Source of the DNA: Synaphobranchus kaupii
Taxonomy: Eukaryota > Chordata > Actinopteri > Anguilliformes > Synaphobranchidae
DNA: 64,000 bases
Assembly (NCBI GenBank): GCA_029718625.1
Contig: CM056380.1
Coordinates: forward strand, 105,012,948-105,076,947
Reading direction: 5' to 3'
Part shown: in pieces, positions 25,301-36,284 of the stretch
Position numbering within the stretch: position 1 is the first letter of the stretch
Layout: each line of letters starts with the position of its first letter
The notes under the pieces: generated by a model
The model's database searches: none
Seen by the model: only the letters and a program-made list of their open reading frames with translations
What the model was told of the DNA's origin: nothing
Program-made: the position numbers and the translations under genes

Positions 25301-26460
25301 GTGCAGATCAAAACCTTTTGCCAGCAGAACACAGCCTACAGTACTGCTGGGATGAGAGGAGCTGTACGGGAACTAGAAAATTATATTGCTCTAATAGAGG
25401 AAGAGATGACAGCTAATAATAACACTAGGTTGGGGCAAATTCTTAATGTGAAAAAGAGAAATCTGATGACAATTTTGAATGGGAAGGTCAAGGAGGCTTT
25501 GATTAGATCTAGATTTCTCTCTCTAAATAACATGGACGGTCCTAGTGTTTTCTTTTTTAATTTGGAGAGAAAGGTGGTGGAACACAAAGGAATCCATTGT
25601 TTGAAGCTTCCTGTGGGCAGATGGACAACTGATCCTGGGGAGATGCCGGATGCTGTGGTGCATTTTTACACAAACCTTTTTAAAGCAGAAAATGTGGACA
25701 TGGATCAGGTTGCTATGCTTCACAGGGACCTTCTGAAGCTCACCCCAGGGAAGAAGGCAGAGTTAGACTCTAAGCTCAGTCTGCAGGAACTAACTGAGGC
25801 TGTGGGACAGATGTCTCCTGGCTGCGCGATGGGTATCGATGGATTGCCTGTTGAATTTTACAAGAAGTTTTGGGGATGCATTGGACAGGGCTTTTATGAA
25901 TTGGTGTTGGAGTGTTTTGAGAAAGGGGAGCTTCCACAGAGCTGTTGCCGGGCAGTGCTCACCTTGTTGCCAAAGAAAGGGGACTTGTGTCTACTAAAGA
26001 ACTAGAGACCTATGGCACTTTTATGTACAGATTTTAAAATACTTTAAAAATCTATTGCAAATAGGTTGAAGACAGTTTTGTCAAAAATTGTGCATAAAGA
26101 TCAGTCCTACTGCGTTCCAGAATGTACAATCAAGGATAATTTGTTTTTAATTAGGGATCTAATTGAATTGGCAAATATCAATCACCTTGATTTTGGCTTG
26201 CTCTCTGTTTATCAGGAAAAGGCATTCGATCGTGTTAGCAGACCGATAGTGGTACAGCGGGGTATTAGGCAGGGATGCCCTTTGTCAGGGCTGCTGTACT
26301 CCTTAGCCATTGAGCCATTGTATATGCAGTAGGTTGAGGGGTCAGATTGTGCCGGGGTCATTATCCAATGCTGCAGTTGCTGCAGTTAAGGTATCGGCCC
26401 ATGCTGATGATATTATAAGTAATCAAAAGGATATCATTAGAGAAATGTATACAGACCTAT
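25301..26460 (+). pseudogene. LINE ORF2 reverse transcriptase remnant
   Basis: The open piece 25301-26005 includes MGIDGLPVEFYKKFWG and AVLTLLPKKGD, the fingers of the reverse transcriptase. The piece 26066-26332 has EKAFDRVS joined directly to RPIVVQRGIRQGCPLSG. About 30 codons normally lie between these motifs, so an internal deletion is evident. The catalytic YADD box appears as HADD at about 26402. Confidence 0.85.
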
Positions 26461-26639
26461 GAGCAGGCCTTCTCTGCCAGAATTAACTGGGAAAATAATG
26501 AGGCTTTGATTTGTGGGCCATGGCAAGATAGGCCTCCTCCCAGGCTGCCAGGTAGACTGGTTTGGAGGAAAGGCTGAAAGTGTTGGTGGTACACCTGGGG
26601 ACTGCATAATATATGGAAAAAAATTGGGAGAGTAGGCTT

Positions 26640-27950
26640 TAAAAGGCATGTGCCAGGATGTCATGGTGGAAAGGTCTTCTTACACAAGTTTCATTTAGAG
26701 GACGGGTGTTGATTTTAAATAACCTGGTAGCTTCAGCATTGTGGCACAGGTTAGCGGTGTTGTCACCACCTGATGAGCTTCTTCAAACACTCCAAAGGTC
26801 ACTGGTACAGTTATGTTGGTCAGGGCAGCACTGGCTCCAGGCAGCGGTGCTGTATTTACCTCTGCAGGAGGGAGGGCAGGGGCTCATTGATCTCAAGAGC
26901 AGAGTCACAGCTTTCCGGCTGCAGGCGGCTCAGAGGCTTGTGCACTGCTGAGGAGAGCGGGTGGGTTGGGGATGGAGTCAGAGTGGAAAAAATACAGTGG
27001 GCCTCACTGATTTTTACACCTCTATGATGAGGGCAAGGGGTGACATACTCTTCATTCAGCGTGAGCGACTCTGGTCAACAGAGGAACCACTTTTTAATAA
27101 TCCGATGGTGAGACTGCCCCCTCTGATCTTGGCCCATTTGAAGGGCCCGTTCATAAGGGCAGGTATGACTAAACTGGCCCATTTGAGGAGGGCGGATGGT
27201 GGGGGCCGGAGAGTTTCAGAAGACATTGCTGCACAGGCGGGGCTCCATCCTGTGAGGGTGGTGGAGAAGGTGATGGTGGGAGTTAGGGTACTTTGGCTCT
27301 CCCTGCATGATGGTAATGATGGTACAGGGGCTTCAGGGGCCCCCTTCTTCCCAACAGTCCATGTACGACCGAAAATGGGGGACTGGCAGGAGGGGGAGGG
27401 ACGGCTTCTGACTTTCAAGACCCCAGAGCTCGGGGATTATGAAAAAAGTGGGGGAAAAAGGACTTGTATATTGTAAGTGTTAAAGTTCATAATTTACGTA
27501 TGCCGGAAGGTCAAAGGGCAGGGGCATGGCAGGAGGAGGGGATTGCACCATCATCCAGAAACTGGAGATTGCTAAATAAACCTCCTTTACCAAAGAGATC
27601 TGGCGACCTTCAATGGAGGCTTATACATGGAGTTCTTGCCACAAATAGACACCTGGCACATATTGACCTTGCACTGGGGGAGGGATACCCCTTCTGTGGA
27701 GTGGTGGAATCAGTATTCCACACATTTGCTCACTGTAGCCATCTGACCCCTCTGTTTGAATTACTGGAAGACCTATGTGGGAGATTTGGGGTTTCGTTTT
27801 ACATGGGAGTATTTGTGCTCGGACCTGGTTATACAGCACAGAAAAAGCACATATTGGTGTTCATTAATTTTCTGTTGGGGCAAGCGAAACTGGCAGTCTG
27901 GCTCACTCGCAAGAACATAAAAGATGGGCTGGGTGTCTCAGTGACTGTTT
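26640..27950 (+). pseudogene. LINE ORF2 C-terminal remnant
   Basis: Pieces at 26658-26951, 26961-27476 and 27464-27952 continue ORF2. They include VSFRGRVLILNNLVASALWH and RWRLIHGVLATNRHL. The last piece also has FCGVVESVFHTFAHC, the C-terminal zinc-binding region of L1-like ORF2. Three frames are used, so the copy is dead. Confidence 0.8.
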
Positions 27951-28045
27951 AACTGTTTTAAAATTAACACCTTGCTGAATTTGTATGTACACAGTCATTA
28001 GCCTATGTGAAAAGCTAAATTCAGGAATTAAATAAACTTGAATCA

Positions 28046-28850
28046 GACAAATATCTGTGGTGGCTAATGATTTTAATAGATAATTACAGGCATGAAAATA
28101 AGGGAAGCTCTCTTCGGAGGTTGATACCTATGTGCAAGATATCAGCAATATTGGTTTCCATTTCAAAAGTGACTTCATTAACCAACAAAATGTAAATAAC
28201 TGCTCTCATCCACAGTCAGCACTGCAGCTCACACTGAACGGTGTCGTGCAGCGCGAGTAATAGTTTGTTTACAAAAAATATTAGACATAAACAGGCCAGC
28301 AAGGGCACAGTGTGAACAAAGTAAACTAGTGATACAGAAGGTAAAATTTAGTTTTGTTTTAACATAAAAATACAGGAAATATCCACACCGTGCATGCAAC
28401 GCAGAGAGTAGCTTTCCACATCACTGTCAGATACGCAGATTTCACATGCTTTATACTATATATTTATTTTTAATAAAGTAGCCTATATATTTATTTTTTA
28501 AAAATAAACTAGCTAACTACTTGCTAAGCTAGACTGAAAAACGAACTATCAAAAAACAAGGGACTATCAAGCTAACTATAAAAAAATACATACCAAAAAT
28601 ACAACACACACACACACACTGATAGCATATATACATACGTATTTACAAACATAAACACACACATACTCTAGTCTAAACACATGCACACACACCTGAATCT
28701 GAGGTTCGACTATCGGTCTGTTTAATATTGCAACCAAATATTAAATATGGTGACTTTATTTAAGTTGATGTTAATTTGTCCAATTAGCCTACTTTTAGCC
28801 CCCTAAAATGGACCATGTTTAAAAAGGGCTACAATTGCTACATGGTTCAC
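28046..28850. other. No recognisable feature
   Basis: AT-rich sequence with a weak CA repeat at 28600-28690. No exon or repeat family was recognised. Confidence 0.5.
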
Positions 28851-28854
28851 CCGA

Positions 28855-29010
28855 TATGGATGTAAACACCCTCAAATTAAAGCTGAAAGTCTGCACTTTA
28901 ACTTCATAGTCACTGATGCATTTTTAATCATCCAATGTCGTGGAGTACAGAGCCAAAACAACAAAAAATGTGTCACTGTCCAAATGCGCTTGGACTGCAC
29001 TGTATAAAAA
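28855..29010. mobile_element. Tc1/mariner end fragment
   Basis: The segment from CAAATTAAAGCTGAAAGTC to the end TGGACTGCACTGTAT, including AGAGCCAAAACAACAAAAA, resembles the terminal portion of a common fish Tc1/mariner element. No opposite end was found, so it is a fragment. Confidence 0.55.
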
Positions 29011-29665
29011 GACAAAAAATGAGTTCCATTCCAGAGCTATAGACCCCATATAAATTTAGAAAGCCCAATTGGTCCATAAAACACTATGATGAAAGGGGTG
29101 ACAGTTACCTAGAGTCAATGCAGCATATAAGTATTTTATAGAAATATTACGGTTTTTATCACTTTTACACCCAGTAACTGAAACTGTGGCACAAAGCTCA
29201 CAAAAGCAAAAACTTGAGTATAAAATAAACTTTTCTGGAAAGTAACTATTTCTAGGAAACACTTTTTGCTTCTGATTGCAATTTAGAAGTATACTTTTTT
29301 CAAAACACTTCACATGAATACCCATATTTAATAAACCCTTATTTCCAATTGACAGATAATTACTGTCAATTGAAATTCTATCTCACCTGTGCAAACATTC
29401 ACCTCACATAACATAAAAACTTCTCAAACTTCACATTTTAGACACTGAGGTAAGTGAAGGTTTGTGAAGTTTAAAACCTATACATGGGAAAGTGTCACCA
29501 GGGTCACCCACAAAAATCTGAGAAAAAAAAAAAAAAAAAGGTTGTATATTGTTTTACATTTTACACAAAGGACCCCACACAGCACCTTTGTATACAAAGT
29601 TGGTACAGGTATCATTATGTTTGTTTACCATTTAATCCCACCAAATTAGGAAAATAAGTCATATA

Positions 29666-31856
29666 GGGCCCTATCTTACACCCGGCGCAAAGCGGCGCTA
29701 ACCCAAACGCAAGTGTCTTTGCTATCTTACACCCGGCGCTAGGTCCATAATAACGCCTAACGCTTACGTCCTTTAACTAGCATGTATTCTTGCGCCCATT
29801 ACAAGTGAACTGGGCGTGTTGGTTTTAAGATGAGGAGTGGCCAGGATTATTTTTGGCGTATTGCTATCTTGAGCCAGCAGAAAGCGCTTGCGCTAGAACC
29901 ACCACAAACCTGGTGTAAAGTCATGTCGCAGTTGTTTACATGTTATTTTAACGGCGCATATAAGTGCGTCTACATAGGCGTGTGCACAACGCGCGTACCC
30001 TCCTGTCTGTTACACACAGGGGCGGGCACAAGCATGACTAAAATATCTAGATCACAATGTGAAATATTATTATTGTGTAGGCTATATCAAAAATGCATAA
30101 TAATAAAAAGTTCCATAGGTCCACATACCTTTCCCTCAGCGAAGGGAAACGATTCCACATTACATTGCTCTCAGCCCACTCCATCAACATCCAGGTGATG
30201 TGCGATGGTACAGGACAATGGCTATCCGTTAAAAAGGAGCTGATAACACCTATATCAAGCCTAATGCAGCTCTGTTTATCTAGGAATACAGCCTGTAAAT
30301 AAATAGAATGGTTTGTGACTGAAAAAAGTTCAAAACCTTGTCCAGTGAATATTGCTTTTATTGTTTTTCAAATAGCCTAGGCTACAGCGGATTAGCTGTG
30401 CATACATAAGGTTTTTTCGATAGCCTATGGTTAAAAAAACGGAGATAAATGTCATCATGTTAACTGAATTGTAACCTTAGCTATTCTTCGTCCTTCATAT
30501 TTTTTAAATTACAGTGACAAGGTTTCCATACCCTCAGCTTATTAAAACCACGATGATTTCACCTGTTATTCCATAACTGAACAAAATATTTTAAAGAGAA
30601 CTAAGCGGCTAATTAGAAACGAAATTTGCAGCACGTTACAAAATTAATTAACAATTAATTTTAATGCCATTATCTGCATGTGCGCTTTACAGGCGCAGGT
30701 CTGTTTCCCCTGCTGTAAATCGCACTTTTCACGGTCTTCCTGGGGAAGTGGATCGTTTTAAAGTATTACGCTACCAGTAAAATAGGTTGGTCACATTTCC
30801 ATAAGCAGGACATTATAAAATAAGGGAAAATATGCTGAACCTATGGGTTGCCAACCTGACAGATGTATTGTATTTAGTGTCATCATTAAGGCAAAATAAC
30901 GTTATTTATGTTATTGATCAAAATTAGAATGCAGGTAGCCTAATGAACTTCGGATGAAGCTTGAACATGAGTTATTGCATAATCAAACGAAATTCGTTAA
31001 ACAAGCAGGCTAATTTGGCGTTTTCTAAGGTGAGACGGAAGCAATTGGTCGCTTATTATTTTAGGACCAAGCGCCGAACCTGGGGTGACAGGGCTTTCTC
31101 AGTTTCCGCCCCCTCTCTGTGGAACGCACTTCCAACCCACATCAAAGCTGCCCCTACCCTCTCTTCCTTTAAAACCGCCCTTAAAACCCACCTCTTCAGA
31201 CTTGCTTTCCCCAGCTAATCCCCCCTCCCCCCCTTGTTTTTGTTGTTTTTTTTACCTCACACTATCCTAATCTTTTTTATAAATTTTTTGGATTTTAATT
31301 ATCTTATTTATCTTATTTATTTTACTTATTTATTTATTTACTTATTTTTTTTCTATGTAAAGCGTCTTTGAGTACCTAGAAAAGCGCTATATAAGTCTAA
31401 TGTATTATTATTATTATTCTCAGCTGTTGTAGGTGCTTTTAACGAAATTTAACCGCATATATTTTGTAAACAGCACTGTCAGGAATTACCGGGAACTCAT
31501 AATGGTTAGCCCGAATAATATTGATCATAGGCTACTATTGATCCATATAGCCTATTCCTTGATCGCACTAAACACGCACGAGCATGTCTGTTTCGCCATC
31601 ATAAGCAATCCGCCAAGGTGGAAAAGCAGGCTTTTAAAGGGAATGGGATATGACATTTTGAATGGTTTATTGCGTGTCACGCCCAAGACACGCCTATAAT
31701 TAATGAAGAGACTAGGTTCAGCCCAGTTGCACCTTGCGCCGTGCTTAGCGCTCAAAAAACACGCCGTTAAAATAGCAAAAGTGGACTTGGACTCGCCCTA
31801 AATGGACTTAGTGCCATGCGCTTAGACCAAGCGCCAAGATCGCCAAGATAGGGCCC
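29666..31856 (+). mobile_element. GGGCCC-ended inverted-repeat element (copy A)
   Basis: The ends are GGGCCCTATCTTACACC and the inverse of GGGCCCTATCTTGGCGA, flanked by ATA on both sides (29663-29665 and 31857-31859). This 3-bp duplication suggests a PIF/Harbinger-like integrase. Subterminal regions are rich in GGCGC/GCGCC motifs. No transposase is present. A LINE 3' fragment lies inside. Partial copies are at 52391 and 54394. Confidence 0.8.
31010..31418 (+). mobile_element. LINE 3' fragment (L2/Rex1-like group)
   Basis: The frame at 31030-31218 reads WGDRAFSVSAPSLWNALP and SSFKTALKTHLFRLAF, the conserved C-terminus of CR1/L2/Rex1-type reverse transcriptases. The tail has AAAGCGTCTTTGAGTACC then a TTATTATTATT repeat, typical of the 3' end. 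It is heavily 5'-truncated and nested in copy A. Confidence 0.8.
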
Positions 31857-31915
31857 ATAGTCTCAAGATTAAGCAAATAAGGTAAACTGGTTTAAGAGAC
31901 ACTGAATGGGTTTTA

Positions 31916-34529
31916 AAAAAAAACATTTTTTCTTTAATTATAATTGACAAATTTATGTCTTGGAACACTGCATGTTTTTCAAAAGAGACCTCAAACTTCC
32001 GGGATTTCACTGAGTATATTCGGGAGCACACTTTTCAAGAAGTACACAAACATTTTGGTCACATAAATGTGACGTGAAGCTTCGTTTTAAAAAATGAGGT
32101 GCAGCTTCGCTGACATTTTCCTTCAAATACAACAAAAACAACACGTGACATGGCCGCACAAGGGTGGGACGTTTTATGACACTTCCACAGTTGGGAAATA
32201 GTATGGCGTGCTAAACAATGCACATTAAACAGCACACTTCTGCCAGTGCACTGTATGCAGGAGACAGGGTGCAGTAGGGCTCTGATTCGGACACAGCCTG
32301 GGTCTCATAATTGACCCTCAATGGGGAGGAAGTATCTTCTGGAACCTGCAGGAAAACACGGGTGCAGTACCATTTATGGCCAGAAAGTTGTACGCTTCAG
32401 TTCTGGGAGAGATTGTTCCCCCTGGTAGTATCCAGGGTCCGGCTCAGCTTGTCTAGTCTTGTTTGTAGAAAACAATCTTTCTTTTTTTAGGCTGCACTGT
32501 GAATTTTGCAGAAAGGTGATCCAGTTAGCCAAGGTGATCCTGGTGTTATTTATATCCGTGGGCCAATGCTACTTGGTTGTAATTGTATTTTTTTGTGATT
32601 GTAAATCTGCTTCATTACGGCATTCATTCAGGTAAAAAGGTCACATGATTCCATCAGAAAATACAGTGAGACTTATGATAATAGTACTGCAGTTTCCATT
32701 TACACACGGTAGGCTACTCATGGGAAATGACAGTAATTGGTAATGAGTTTGAGCTATTCATTGATGTTGTGTAGTCTATTAGCTTGACTGTAATTGTAAA
32801 GTGTAAAATACTAAATTTAGTTTCAAGTTTTATTCAAAAACAAACCTTTTTGAACACATTATGTTATTGTCCTTTTCGCAAGTCTCACTATTTGCAAAAG
32901 TAAAATACGTTATGTGACGACAGAACATTCAGAGCTTCTCTGTGCTGTTTGATGAGCTAATTATGTCATGATGTGTATTGTTTCAAAAAGTACATTTAAC
33001 ATAGAGAAATTATTTTAGCAGTTTAGAGTCTTGTGTTAAGACCCTTAACTGCTTTACGAACCAGAATTATCGCTTTAAGAAACTGAGAAAAACTTGAATA
33101 CCTTACTAGAAACAAGACTATGACTGACACAAAATACTGACTTAAGAAAAAAAGTAAATCTTTCAAATTACAACAAATTACTTTTGGGCCGTCACGTGGA
33201 ACCTTCCGTTACAGCGGCAGCACGCAGCGCAAACAAATGCAAACGGCACTGAATTTTACATCTGTACGCAGAGGGCTGTGCAGACTGTTGTTTAAATGCA
33301 AATAGAATTCAATTAACATAAAGTTGCAGAGCACTCTTCCAACGGTGATGGTAGCAGCCTATGCACAGCTGGCTGCAGGGACCCAATCGATCTGAGGAGG
33401 CGCTGCTGGTGTGTGAATATCCTGTACAACCTCATGGCTGACTGAACCAGGAGTCTATTACGGATAGTGGAGCATTGAGGTTTAGCGGATCCTCTCATCC
33501 CAGCGCCCCACTGTGCTAACATGATGACAGTTTAATCTAGTAAAACTTTGCCCTGATTACACATTATGGTAAAATACATCCCTGATTAATGGGATGCCGT
33601 GTTCAGTATTATGATTACAGATAATTTGGGCTGAAGAGGTGTGATATTTTGGTACAAGGTATACATGAGAAAGGTCAAATAGAAATTGACTTTACAACTT
33701 TCTTCATCTGAGGTCTGAGTTAACATGGGAGAGTCTTAGTGAGACGAGGCTTTGCAGAGAGAGGTATCCAAGAACCGGTCTGGACTGCACTCGGGAGGTT
33801 AATAAACCTTGAGAAGCACGAAACAATGATCCCACTGAGTTGTTTCTCTGCTCACCCACAATGAGTCAAAATCGCTTTTTGCTCATAAGAACGCAATTAC
33901 AAATTACTCAGCCTTAATCAGTGCAAAGAAATATAGGCAATTACAGAACAGAAAATCCCCATTTTAATAAGGAGAGTGTGCTTGTTGCGGCAATGAAAAT
34001 TCACAACATTTGGTTGAAAAAACGATCAAAGTGAACTGCAGTAAGAATAAGCTTGTCTAACTAGCTTTTTTAGAGGCTGTAGAAATGACGTTATTATAGT
34101 GATTTCAACTGGAAATATTAGAGATCTATGATCTTCACCCAACTGCATTTGGTGCAAGTTTTTTTGACAGTGATACAATCTGGGTTATGCACGGAGCACT
34201 CCATTCACTCCCACTATCATAAATATATAGAATAGAACAACTTTTATTTTCCCGTGAGGGAACTTATGGAATCATAATCTGTCCACAAAGCATAACAATC
34301 GAAAATAGATTTTGATTCCCTAAAACAAAGTATCGTCTGAGGTCACTCATACTAGGAATGGACAAACATTAGATGTTTCACTATTCTACTTCTAAAGAAA
34401 CAGAATAGGCCAAAGGCCACTGATATGACAACACAATCAACCAACCAAATCAAGTAATTCAAAATTGAGCCTTTAAATTAAAACATTTAGTGTGAATGAA
34501 TTGTCTTCATACACAGCAATTTTAATTGT
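31916..34529. other. No recognisable feature
   Basis: AT-rich sequence without convincing exons. A short segment at 34225-34262 resembles an AGAATAGAAC..TTTTATTTTCCC repeat also seen at 56150-56205 and 61090-61160. Confidence 0.5.
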
Positions 34530-34534
34530 ATTGG

Positions 34535-35342
34535 TGTAAGGGGGGGTCGGGTTCAGAGAAGGGATCAGAAAGATATCCACGAAACGTGGATATCCAATAG
34601 AAGAAAGGAAAGAGAAAAGAGGAACGGGAAAAAACCTCCCAGCTAAGAGCCCAAAATAATAACGACCCCACTAATAGGGCGAAGCTCGCAGACTCGAGCA
34701 ATATAAAACAGATAGGAAAACAAAACAAAATTGCCGTAAGCCAAAAATAATAGCGACCCAAGAAAACAGGGCGAAGCTCGCAGACTCGAGCAGAGAAATA
34801 GAAAGTAAGGGAAAATAATCCCGGCGTAAGCCGAAATAATAACAACCCAGTAGAATGGGCGAATGCTCGCAGACTCAAGCAAAGGGAAAACAAAACAGGT
34901 AGGAAGCCTCTAGCTCTGAAAACAGTAAGAGAGTGGAGAGCAAAACAAAGAGGCAAAAGGAGACGGGGAAAAAACCAAGGTACTGTCTAGCAACAGCCAG
35001 GAGAGGAAAACCAAGGAAGGAAATAACGAGTGATGAAAACAAAAATCCTAACACTCTAACAGACAAGTCCCGCGTGTTCTTTTGAATAAAGGACAAGTGG
35101 TCATCTGAATCCCTATACCCGTACCGGCTTTGTGTAGAGGCAATGAAGACACCAAAGCACCTGAAGCAGGAAGCACCATGCTTATATAGCCAGCTGGGAA
35201 TTAGGAACAGGTGCGCCAGATAAGTGCCGGGAGGCAGAAAAACCTGGCACGGGCGGTGGAAAAAAATAGGGCAGGAGCGCCCACATGTGGCTCCGAAAGG
35301 AAACAACCACAGAGATGGAAGAAAGGAAGCCAAACTATGACA
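34535..35342 (-). mobile_element. Solo LTR, 808 bp, with ATTGG target duplication
   Basis: The element starts TGTAAGG and ends ATGACA (TG..CA) and is flanked by ATTGG at 34530-34534 and 35343-35347. On the minus strand it is pyrimidine-rich and has a TATA box (GGCTATATAAGCATGG, about 35190-35175) preceded by CACCTGTTCC, so transcription would run leftwards. Three internal repeats of about 90 bp carry GCGAAGCTCGCAGACTCGAG. There is no internal retroviral gene, so it is a recombination-derived solo LTR. Confidence 0.85.
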
Positions 35343-35347
35343 ATTGG

Positions 35348-36280
35348 AGGTAAATATTTGAATCAAAATCAAAATCTCACAGCTCAGTTCTGTTCAGTAT
35401 TTCTGGGGGGTGGGTTTGTAAACCATCCATGAAAATGTACAAGTTTGTTTCCTAGTCGGTCCATTGCTGACACAATTGCACTAAACTATAACCTGGTCTG
35501 GAAGGTTCTTTTTCTTCAGACCTAATGCTCTTCAGCTGGGGACTGGGATGGCGTTTAGTCACACATTGAAATAATAGAGTCCTGAGTTAGAAACCCACAG
35601 GTTAAACACTACTGCACTGCAACTGCCATAAACACCTTTGGGGTGAGGGATCAAATGGATCCTCTTGTGGTTGGTGGATAAAATTAATCTGGTGGATTCT
35701 CACAGCCCTCCCATTCTGCTGTTTTCAGGCGAGCGTCCCATAAGGCCACTGTTTCCTACAGTTCTCTCCGCGTAACCAGGTCCCGACTCCTGATCTCTTT
35801 CCTGCCTGTGCAAGTGGGAGGAACACCAGTGTGATCGCTGTTCCTTCCCCATCTAGCTATTCCTATCTTTCTACCCCTTCTCTGACACGAGTGTTAACAA
35901 CTTGCCAGAGGTCCAGTGCTGCGCACTAGCATCGTAGCACACATAACAAACATAACTCACATGATGTACCATAACAGACCATAAGGCAACCTAATACACA
36001 ATAATGTACTGTGACACACCTAACTGTACCAGAACATAGCACATCCTAGTGAACTGTACCATACGTAACATGCTATAGAACAACCTATCGCACTGTAAAT
36101 TGCCTCTGTCTCTCTCTTCTGTAATTTACTCACTTTTCCATCCCCAACTGCCACCAGCTACAGAGTTTGGCTCTGTGTGTGTGTCTGGTGTGTGTTTTTT
36201 TGTGTGTTCTCAGAGGGAGGTGAATGTGCGGTTTATGGGGCACAAGAAGTGACAGAGCACTAAAATTTTGAGTAACACTT
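35348..36280. other. No recognisable feature
   Basis: Sequence left of the 50-bp array. It contains a loose run of ACATAACAAACATAAC-like words at 35940-36080 and no gene. Confidence 0.45.
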
Positions 36281-36284
36281 TGTG

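Larger units (their letters stand above)
22200..28045 (+). mobile_element. Tx1/L1-type LINE, near full length, decayed
   Basis: The order is a 5' region, a zinc-knuckle ORF1 (22520-23803), an AP endonuclease/reverse transcriptase ORF2 (24440-27950), then a short 3' UTR with AATAAA at 28030. The two-ORF layout with a CCHC ORF1 suits the Tx1 branch of L1-like elements in fish. A 543-bp Tc1-family element is inserted at the start of ORF2. Many stops and frame shifts make the copy inactive. The 5' limit is approximate. Confidence 0.82.
29460..31915. mobile_element. MITE copy split by the GGGCCC-ended element
   Basis: 29460-29665 and 31857-31915 together match 46780-47030 (GTGAAGTTTAAAACC through GTAAACTGGTTT-type sequence). 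The GGGCCC-ended element at 29666-31856 sits between them and interrupts an older MITE copy. Confidence 0.75.

Noticed and set aside
34522..35372. Minus-strand frames of 79-165 codons in the solo LTR as envelope-like or membrane proteins
   Set aside because: They are hydrophobic only because the LTR strand is T/C-rich. They overlap one another in different frames and contain the LTR promoter.
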